A DNA stretch of 38,970 bases, from the NCBI GenBank assembly GCA_028696935.1, contig JAQVGE010000001.1:1-38970 (forward strand), written 5' to 3'. Source of the DNA: Minisyncoccota bacterium. Its GTDB lineage: Bacteria > Patescibacteria > Paceibacteria > UBA9973. This document shows positions 32,885-38,970 of the stretch, piece by piece. Within the stretch, counting starts at the first letter, position 1. The number at the start of each line of letters is the position of its first letter. Below the pieces are notes generated by a model. The model did not search any database. It worked only from the letters and a program-made list of their open reading frames with translations, and was not told the DNA's origin. The translations under genes were made by a program, and so were the position numbers.

Positions 32885-34936
32885 ATGATTTTTTATGATG
32901 TTGCGATAGAATGTAGCCATGATGTAGTCCCTAATATAATAAAAGTCTTAAATTTGAAGAAGCCAGACATTAAGGATTGCCTTATTTATATTAACAAACA
33001 AATAGGCTTGGTAAGTAAAGAGGGTATCGAATTATTTGTTACCGATTGTAAAGAAAAAATACTAACAGGTGTGTTAGCGGAAAAGCCGGAAGATACAGAA
33101 AGTATAAAGCTTGAGGAAGCAATTAAAGGTTACTTTAAGAGGCTAAAATTAAAGATTATTGATATTAGAATCAATGAGATACAGGTTAAAGACTTTATTA
33201 GTAAAATCGAAATGGCCGATTATGAAGAATATCTGTGCAGTTCTACACGGTGGACATTAGGTGAATATAGGTATGACTATTTTGATAATAGAAATTTTTC
33301 AGTGAAAGAAAGTATGTTAGTTGATGAGACAATTGATTACGATTCGGCAATTAACAAAGCAAAGTGTTTAATGTCAGATCAGACAATGATTGATGAAATA
33401 AATAGAATTTACTCATCTGATAATCCAAAAAAATTTTTGGGACATCCAGTACATTATAGAATTAAAGCCGCAAGTTTAGAAGCAGGATATGAAATGGCAA
33501 AATTAATTGGATCCTGTTTGTATTCAAATGGAAGATTATTAGGAAGAAGAATCAACAGTATACATGATATTGAAGAGTCAGGAAGTATCGAATCGGATCT
33601 TGAAAAATTGTTTTTAAATTCATCATATGGAACGGTGATACTCGAAACTTGTTGTACTAAATCAGCACAGTCAAATTACGCTTTATCTTATGGTGAGAGT
33701 ATAGATATTTTAAAAAATCTAATACAAATAAATAGCAGGATGACATTACTTATTTTTATTGAAATAATTGAAAAGCCTGGATTTGCAAAAAGCTTACTTA
33801 ATCAGCTGGAAGAAAATATTGAAATAATTAACATAAATGAAGGCAAAGGAACGAATGAGCAAGCTAGAGAATATCTTGAGAAATTAATGGAAAAATCCGA
33901 ATACTCAGAGCAAAAGGATTATAAGAATTCTGAGATTATTGAGAAGGAATTTAATAAACTCTATTACACTATATCTGATGTTTACAATATATATAATAAA
34001 TGGGATAACATATGTCTCAGAAGGCATATTTATCGATCTTACTCAAATTGCAAAGGCATTGTAAATGTTGATCCTATATGTAACGGAAATGCTTATGACG
34101 AACTGCAAAAGCTGATTGGACTTAAAAATATAAAACAAGTTGTTGATCAGATAATTGCATCTTATAAAATGAATAAGCTAAAAAAAGAATTTTGTGATGA
34201 GAAAGAATTTTTTAGTATGCATATGATATTTACGGGCAACCCAGGAAGTGCTAAAACAACTGTTGCAAGATTATTTTCTAAAATTATGAGGGAGAATGGC
34301 ACTTTGGAAAATGGAGAATTTGTAGAATGCACCAGAGCAGATTTGGTTGCAAAGTATGTTGGATGGACAGCCAAGGCAGTGAAAAGGAAATTCAAAGAAG
34401 CCGAAGGCGGGATCTTATTTATTGATGAAGCATACGCATTAATTGATGAAGGTGGTTCTTTTGGAGAGGAGGCAATTAATACAATTGTTGAAGAAATGGA
34501 ATTAAATAGAGAGAAAACAATCGTAATATTTGCAGGGTATCCGGATAAAATGGAGCACTTTCTAAAAATGAATCAAGGTTTGAGAAGCCGAATTGCATTT
34601 CATATTGATTTTCCTGATTATAATGATAATGAGCTAATGCTGATATTGAATAAAATGATGATGGATAAGAATTATATAATGGATAATGATGCTATAGAAA
34701 AATGTAAGTATATATTTAAAGTAGCATGCCAATTGAAAGACTTTGGAAATGGAAGATTTGTAAGAAATATATTTGAACAAGCTGTTATGAGGAAATCATT
34801 AAGATTGTCGAATAAATTTACTAATGAGAATTTAGGCAAAGAAGAACTTTTTTGCCTTAAGGCAGAAGATTTTGAAATGAATTTGATTTTACCTACACAA
34901 GAAAAGTATAAATTTGGTTTTTCTGTTGCATCGTAG
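32885..34936 (+). CDS. CbbX/SpoVK-like AAA+ ATPase with a large N-terminal region
   Basis: The 683-residue protein has an uncharacterised N-terminal ~400 residues and a C-terminal AAA+ domain of the CbbX/SpoVK/EccA type (~415-640). Walker A reads GNPGSAKTT (451-459), with Ala in place of the usual second Gly. Then come LVAKYVGWTAKAV, Walker B ILFIDEAYAL (D514-E515), IFAGYPDKM and LRSRIAFHIDFPDY. Such ATPases remodel protein or enzyme complexes. An ATG also occurs at 32873 but overlaps the AAAGGATGGTGAT binding site; ATG 32885 is better placed. It is followed by an HD hydrolase gene after 36 bases. A weak VWA/MIDAS or similar fold in the N-terminal half could not be confirmed. Confidence 0.85.
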   Translation: MIFYDVAIECSHDVVPNIIKVLNLKKPDIKDCLIYINKQIGLVSKEGIELFVTDCKEKILTGVLAEKPEDTESIKLEEAIKGYFKRLKLKIIDIRINEIQVKDFISKIEMADYEEYLCSSTRWTLGEYRYDYFDNRNFSVKESMLVDETIDYDSAINKAKCLMSDQTMIDEINRIYSSDNPKKFLGHPVHYRIKAASLEAGYEMAKLIGSCLYSNGRLLGRRINSIHDIEESGSIESDLEKLFLNSSYGTVILETCCTKSAQSNYALSYGESIDILKNLIQINSRMTLLIFIEIIEKPGFAKSLLNQLEENIEIININEGKGTNEQAREYLEKLMEKSEYSEQKDYKNSEIIEKEFNKLYYTISDVYNIYNKWDNICLRRHIYRSYSNCKGIVNVDPICNGNAYDELQKLIGLKNIKQVVDQIIASYKMNKLKKEFCDEKEFFSMHMIFTGNPGSAKTTVARLFSKIMRENGTLENGEFVECTRADLVAKYVGWTAKAVKRKFKEAEGGILFIDEAYALIDEGGSFGEEAINTIVEEMELNREKTIVIFAGYPDKMEHFLKMNQGLRSRIAFHIDFPDYNDNELMLILNKMMMDKNYIMDNDAIEKCKYIFKVACQLKDFGNGRFVRNIFEQAVMRKSLRLSNKFTNENLGKEELFCLKAEDFEMNLILPTQEKYKFGFSVAS

Positions 34937-34972
34937 ATAATAAGTATTAATAGAAATCAAGGAGTGATAGTC

Positions 34973-35569
34973 ATGGCATTGTGTGTTGATTTGGAATTAA
35001 ATAAGAGATATTCTATTCTCAAGGATAAAGTAGTAGGACGAAAAAAAGAATTTAAACAATTAATGACATTTATAGAAGATGAAACTTCATATTTGAATTC
35101 ACCTGCATCAACAAAATATCATTTATGCAAAGAGCAGGGATTACTTGAACATAGTTGTAATGTTGCAGAAAATTTATTAAAGATTAAAGATATACTTGCA
35201 CCAGAAATAAGTGATGAAAGTTGTGTTATAGTTGGGTTGCTGCATGATCTTGGTAAAGCTGGAATGCCCGGAAAGCCACAATACTACAAAAACGAAGCAA
35301 GTGAGAAGCAAATTAAGTATGGATATACTACAACATATCCATATAGATTTAACAGAGATTTACTTTACTTGAGTGTACCAGTGAGGAGCCTGTATTTAAC
35401 GGCATCAAGATTTTCACTAACGGAAGAAGAGGTACAGGCAATAATCTATCATGATGGACAATATGTTGATGATAATAAAAGTGTTGCTACAAGAGAAGGT
35501 AAACTAACACTATTACTTCAATATGCTGATAATTGGAGCGGATTTATTATGGAAGGGGAAAATGTGTAA
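34973..35569 (+). CDS. HD-domain phosphohydrolase
   Basis: The 198-residue protein has the HD metal-site pattern: H60 (GLLEHSCNVAENLL), H91-D92 (VGLLHDLGKAG), a later YHDGQY and D in LLQYADNW. This is a single-domain HD protein that would hydrolyse a phosphate ester, perhaps a nucleotide or cyclic nucleotide. The frame opens at GTG 34964, but that codon overlaps the AAGGAG binding site; ATG 34973 is 8 bases after it. It ends in TAATG, overlapping the nuclease gene by one base, so their products are probably made together. The substrate is unknown. Confidence 0.85.
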   Translation: MALCVDLELNKRYSILKDKVVGRKKEFKQLMTFIEDETSYLNSPASTKYHLCKEQGLLEHSCNVAENLLKIKDILAPEISDESCVIVGLLHDLGKAGMPGKPQYYKNEASEKQIKYGYTTTYPYRFNRDLLYLSVPVRSLYLTASRFSLTEEEVQAIIYHDGQYVDDNKSVATREGKLTLLLQYADNWSGFIMEGENV

Positions 35570-36258
35570 TGAGTAATACTTCAAAAGGAAGAGGAGTAAA
35601 GGGAAGCAAGTACTGGATGCAGATTGTTGTTGAAAAAGATGAGATGAGAAAAGAATTAGAAAATAAAATTGGTGATTCTTTAAGATGGATATCCCCTTTA
35701 GCGGGCGAGAAGGAAGAATTCCTTGAGTATGAACTTCAACATGAGGTGGTTAGAAAAGAAATAGGAATTAGTGATGAAATGAGTAAAACCGTTTTTTCAT
35801 TTTGGCCGAGTAGACAACCACAATGGGATGGACTTGCAATTAGCAAAGATGGCAGGAGACTTTATATGGTAGAAGCAAAATCTCATCGAAATGAGTTAAG
35901 GAGTAATCTCTCTGCTACTAGTGAAAGTAGTATTCAATTAATAAAAGATTCTATGAAGGAAATCCATGATGAATATTATCCAGAAGGTGATTTTAATCTG
36001 TGGATCAACGGCTATTATCAACTTGCGAATAGATTGACTTTTTTAAACCAAATGAAACGGATCAAGACAATTAATATTGAAAGCACAAAACTTGTATTAC
36101 TAAACTTTGTTGGAGATAAAACATTCGGTGGAGATAAAACACATAAATCAACGACTGAGCAAGAGTGGATTGAACATTATAAAAAAGTTTTTGATCGAGT
36201 GACAGGATCAGAGAAGGTGCCAGAAGATGTAATTGTTGTAAATTTTAATGTATTGTAA
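35569..36258 (+). CDS. PD-(D/E)XK nuclease-like protein coupled to the HD hydrolase
   Basis: The 229-residue protein starts with a basic stretch (MSNTSKGRGVKGSKYWMQ) and has a nuclease-like core: D87 (PQWDGLAIS) and E102-A-K104 (YMVEAKSHRNEL), the D…ExK pattern with the usual strand spacing. The C-terminal half (LWINGYYQLANRLTFL, LVLLNFVGDKTF) resembles domains that follow such cores. The frame opens at 35533, but ATG 35569 overlaps the HD stop codon as TAATG and is the natural start. It ends the operon; the second IS30 copy lies 36 bases beyond. Nuclease activity is inferred from the motif. Confidence 0.75.
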   Translation: MSNTSKGRGVKGSKYWMQIVVEKDEMRKELENKIGDSLRWISPLAGEKEEFLEYELQHEVVRKEIGISDEMSKTVFSFWPSRQPQWDGLAISKDGRRLYMVEAKSHRNELRSNLSATSESSIQLIKDSMKEIHDEYYPEGDFNLWINGYYQLANRLTFLNQMKRIKTINIESTKLVLLNFVGDKTFGGDKTHKSTTEQEWIEHYKKVFDRVTGSEKVPEDVIVVNFNVL

Positions 36259-36282
36259 AGCAAATTTAATGCTGATGGTTGA

Positions 36283-36294
36283 CGCTGACGGACA
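36283..36294. repeat. 12-bp target-site duplication, IS copy 2, left
   Basis: CGCTGACGGACA abuts the left end of IS copy 2 and recurs exactly at 38015-38026. Confidence 0.9.
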
Positions 36295-38014
36295 GGTCAA
36301 ATGAAAAAGTGAATTCTACATTAAACTGATTTGGGCTCGTATTTTCGATTTTGAGCAGCTTTTTTTGAGTTAGCCTATATAAAATACCCCTAAAACATGC
36401 TATAATCCGTTTTACAAAAGTTGTTTGTTTGCATTGCAAACAGACAACTGGAGCAGTTTGAGAAAAAGTAAATTCCACCTGTCTAAAGTCATTTTGATGG
36501 AGTTAGGTCTTGCGGGGTGGTTATCTGTCTGCTCTTTTAGTGGTTATGATTTTGTAGCTGGGACTACAAAATTTATTTTTCAATTAATGCCGGTTTTAGC
36601 ATGACTGAGTCTGGGGAGACTTTATACAGTCCTGTTAAGATCGGTATTCTTTTATCTATAAGTAAGTCTGCTAAGTCAAACGGCGATGCTCCATTTAGAC
36701 TATCTCTAGCGGTTGAATTTATATGGCTAGCCATTAAATTAATGTCATCCTGTGTATAGCGGTGCATGCTTCTTCCTTTTGGAATGACATAGCGTATAAA
36801 TTCGTGGTTCTTCTCTAGTTTTCCCTTCTGATTTGAAACATAAGGGTCGCAGTAGAAGACATATGTACGATGTTTCCCATCTTCGGTTTTCTCGATATCA
36901 TAAGGATTTTTAAATTCAGAACCATTGTCCGTTAAAATTACAGGAAAATATTTTCTGAATAGACGTAAGGTAATGGTATCTGTAAGGTCATTAATAGCTT
37001 TGATTACACATTCCTGCGTGCATCTTGGGAGAATAATAAGCATAAAGTTGCAGTTTCTAAAGAGTAAAGTCAGAAGGCATTTGCAGGATGAGCGACCTCC
37101 TTTTACAGTGTCCATCTCGACCACATCTACATCGGGGTGAGCTTCTAAAAAACGTTCAAAATCCTTATAGGTTCGTTTGTTGCGATAGACCTGCTGAATA
37201 TTTTTAACTCGTGGAGTGGTAGCTTTTTTCCGCTTCTTATAGCGAACTCTTCTTGGTAAATCAATATTTCTGGCTTGGAAAATTCGCTGGTCAAGATAGT
37301 TATATAAGGTGCGTCTGCAAACAGGAATCTCATTAGCGTGTACCGCAAATATGTGACTTAAAGGCTGTCCTTTTAAGATAAGAGGAGATATTAAATCACT
37401 TAGCTCTTTCAATTCATCGGGAGTCATATTGATTCCCTTTCTGGATTTGCTGATAGTTGCTTCATATTCTTTCTGCGCCTTGAGGGCATGATAGTATTTC
37501 TTGCATTCGTGGCACGTCTGCCTTTTAGCACATCCATTGCATACATAAGGCGGTTTGGATAATTTAGGACAATTAAATGGATTAAAACGTTCACATTGAG
37601 TTGCATAACGGTTATAGTTACAACTCCAACAGTGTTTTTGACAGTTGGATTTCTTACATAATTCAGACATTTTACATGAATCATAGAATTTACAATCTTT
37701 ACACTTAGGTGTTGAATAAGAAGAAGTATGGCAGTGCAAACGAATTTCTTTGGAAATAGTGGAAGGATCTTTGTTAAGAGTAGCTGCAATGCTACGAAAA
37801 GTACTTCCTTGAACTAATTCTTGTTCAACATAAGTTCTGTCTGATAAGGTAAGGTGATGTCCGTTTCCCTTTCTATTTCGATTCATAAGGGACTCCTTTC
37901 TTGGGGACAGATAACCAAAATCATCATAAGATACAAGAAAAGGTTGTGCAACACTAACTTCAAGTCATAATAGTTATGTAAACCAAAAGGTAGAATTTTG
38001 AAATTCACTCTACG
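36295..38014 (-). mobile_element. IS30-family insertion sequence, copy 2 (1720 bp)
   Basis: Same length, ends, orientation and, as far as can be read, the same sequence as copy 1 at 30940-32659, with a different perfect 12-bp target duplication. The two copies therefore result from separate insertions and at least one is recent. It sits between the last gene of the AAA-HD-nuclease operon and an intrinsic terminator at 38085-38134. As direct repeats the two copies flank 3.6 kb of unique DNA. Confidence 0.94.
36573..37886 (-). CDS. IS30-family DDE transposase, copy 2
   Basis: The translation is identical over all 437 residues to the transposase at 31218-32531, with the same helix-turn-helix, cysteine-rich region and D259-D320-E358 catalytic triad. 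There is no frameshift or stop. Its presence means the element can act from either copy. Confidence 0.95.
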   Translation of the reverse strand: MNRNRKGNGHHLTLSDRTYVEQELVQGSTFRSIAATLNKDPSTISKEIRLHCHTSSYSTPKCKDCKFYDSCKMSELCKKSNCQKHCWSCNYNRYATQCERFNPFNCPKLSKPPYVCNGCAKRQTCHECKKYYHALKAQKEYEATISKSRKGINMTPDELKELSDLISPLILKGQPLSHIFAVHANEIPVCRRTLYNYLDQRIFQARNIDLPRRVRYKKRKKATTPRVKNIQQVYRNKRTYKDFERFLEAHPDVDVVEMDTVKGGRSSCKCLLTLLFRNCNFMLIILPRCTQECVIKAINDLTDTITLRLFRKYFPVILTDNGSEFKNPYDIEKTEDGKHRTYVFYCDPYVSNQKGKLEKNHEFIRYVIPKGRSMHRYTQDDINLMASHINSTARDSLNGASPFDLADLLIDKRIPILTGLYKVSPDSVMLKPALIEK

Positions 38015-38026
38015 CGCTGACGGACA
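38015..38026. repeat. 12-bp target-site duplication, IS copy 2, right
   Basis: Exact repeat of 36283-36294 at the right end of the element. Confidence 0.9.
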
Positions 38027-38084
38027 CGCTGATGGAGATTAAAATTTTAATGCTGGTATGTTTATTGGACAGGCAAAAGAAGAT

Positions 38085-38134
38085 AATGGGTAAAGAAGAG
38101 GAGAACACATCCACTTCTTTATCCATTATTTTTT
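38085..38134 (+). terminator. Intrinsic terminator of the AAA-HD-nuclease operon, displaced by IS copy 2
   Basis: A 14-bp stem (38085-38098 with 38114-38127, one G-T pair), 15-base loop, then six T residues (38129-38134). It is just upstream of the SIMPL gene and most simply ended the upstream operon before the IS insertion. Confidence 0.85.
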
Positions 38135-38157
38135 ATATCATAAGAAAGGTAATCCAT

Positions 38158-38820
38158 ATGAGTGAGACGATAACTGTAACGGGGAAAGCAAAACTATCCA
38201 TACCACCAGATACAATCTGTGTAAACCTACTGATGGAAACCATTAGAGACACATATGAAGAAACGATGGAGGCATCAACGAAATCGTTGAATATGCTAAG
38301 AGAGGTTCTTAAATCAGAAGGATTTGAAAAGAAAGATATTATAACAACGAAATATTTAGTAGATCTTGAATATGACACCTATAAAGATCATGATCTTGTG
38401 AAGAAGAAATTTGTAGGATTTAAGTGCTGTCACTTTATGAAGATAGAATTTCCAATAGATGGGAAGAGATTATCAAGAATGGTATCGCTGTTTACAATTT
38501 GCCCTGTATGCCTCGACTTTTCTATTCATTACATGATTGGAGATATGGAACAGGCTAAAAACAATCTGTTAGAGAAAGCTGTTATGGATTCCAGAAATAA
38601 AGCACAACTTATAGCAAGAGCTTCCGGAGTTGAAATTGGAAAAGTACAATCAATAAACTACTCATGGGAAGAAAATAAGGTTTTTCATGAATCGGTCAAA
38701 TACAGCAGAGAAACCATATGTGAACAGGCGATTTGCTATACAGAAGATAATCTGGATATTGAACCGGATGTTCTTGAACTAACCGATGTTGTTACTATCA
38801 CTTACAATATTCTAAGCTAA
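38158..38820 (+). CDS. SIMPL-domain (DUF541) protein
   Basis: The 220-residue protein is a single SIMPL domain: it opens with the family pattern ITVTGKAKLSIPPDTICVNL, has the helix EEAST…LREVLKSEGFEKKDI and ends with VTITYNIL. SIMPL proteins form oligomeric cages; many are exported, but this one has no signal peptide and should be cytoplasmic. A longer frame opens at 38032, but it crosses the terminator; ATG 38158 follows AAGAAAGG at the right distance. The biochemical role is unknown. It lies after the IS and terminator, so it is a separate transcription unit. Confidence 0.88.
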   Translation: MSETITVTGKAKLSIPPDTICVNLLMETIRDTYEETMEASTKSLNMLREVLKSEGFEKKDIITTKYLVDLEYDTYKDHDLVKKKFVGFKCCHFMKIEFPIDGKRLSRMVSLFTICPVCLDFSIHYMIGDMEQAKNNLLEKAVMDSRNKAQLIARASGVEIGKVQSINYSWEENKVFHESVKYSRETICEQAICYTEDNLDIEPDVLELTDVVTITYNILS

Positions 38821-38834
38821 TGCAGAGGTACAAT

Positions 38835-38970
38835 ATGAGAAAGCGTTTCTGGTATTGGATATATTTAAGCAGAAAGAAAAAATGTCATGGATGCTGCTTG
38901 TTTTGCACCTTTTATGAAGTATGTAGTTTGGATAAACAGAATATTTTGATAAAAGAAAAAATACAATTAA
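38835..38970 (+). CDS. Start of a small cysteine-rich hypothetical protein, 3' end outside window
   Basis: ATG 38835 follows AGAGG by 7 bases, 14 bases after the SIMPL stop. The visible 45 codons give a basic, aromatic start (MRKRFWYWIYLSRKKK) and a cysteine cluster (CHGCCLFCTFYEVC), then a charged tail running off the window. The Cys spacing suggests a metal-binding knot. Similar short proteins occur in Firmicute mobile elements, but I cannot name a family. Confidence 0.6.
   Translation, partial: MRKRFWYWIYLSRKKKCHGCCLFCTFYEVCSLDKQNILIKEKIQL

Noticed and set aside
36283..38026. Treating the IS pair and intervening genes as a proven composite transposon
   Set aside because: Each copy has its own target duplication, which shows two separate insertions; movement as one unit is possible but not shown.

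Overview
The window is A+T-rich DNA with strong GGAGG-type ribosome binding sites, tight TAATG gene overlaps and intrinsic terminators. It looks like a low-GC Firmicute, most likely a gut Clostridia/Lachnospiraceae-type organism; this is judged from gene style, not from a marker gene. Gene content (a Mob/Pre-like relaxase tail, restriction systems, a STAND ATPase, WYL regulator, nucleases, helicase, two IS30 copies, many small unknown genes) says accessory DNA: a defence island or integrated mobile element. No ribosomal or core metabolic genes, tRNA, rRNA or CRISPR array were seen.

Layout. (1) 1-500: 3' end of a probable mobilisation/recombination protein with its terminator. (2) 875-5107: McrB and McrC of a type IV restriction system, followed by a HEPN-motif protein. 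(3) 5355-9119: a 1254-residue STAND-like P-loop ATPase ending in 15 tandem 35-residue TPR-like repeats. (4) 9753-17227: a complete type I restriction-modification operon (hsdM, hsdS, hsdR) plus two small unknown genes. (5) 17585-20595: an operon of a His/Asp-rich membrane protein, a YkgJ-type cysteine-cluster protein and a glycine-zipper membrane protein. (6) 20596-27188: a gene-poor, RNA-like zone holding ten copies of a 20-base palindrome, a lipoprotein, several small proteins, a strong promoter driving a ~95-nt structured RNA with a terminator, and other structured intergenic segments. (7) 27278-36258: WYL regulator, PD-(D/E)XK nuclease and PIF1-like helicase, then (after an IS30 copy) a CbbX/SpoVK-like AAA+ ATPase, an HD hydrolase and a second PD-(D/E)XK nuclease. 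(8) 36295-38970: a second, apparently identical IS30 copy, a SIMPL-domain protein and the start of a cysteine-rich small protein.

Working together. Regions 2-4 are recognisable anti-invader systems: modified-DNA restriction, a probable RNA-cutting HEPN protein, a sensor-type STAND ATPase and sequence-specific restriction. Region 5 and region 7 are the best candidates for undescribed multi-gene systems. Region 7 combines a defence-type regulator with two nucleases, a helicase, a remodelling ATPase and an HD hydrolase, now split by an insertion sequence. The palindrome array (21141-21648) is the strongest unexplained non-coding signal. Both IS30 copies are 1720 bp, flanked by perfect 12-bp target duplications, in the same orientation, and each lies between an operon's last stop codon and an intrinsic terminator.
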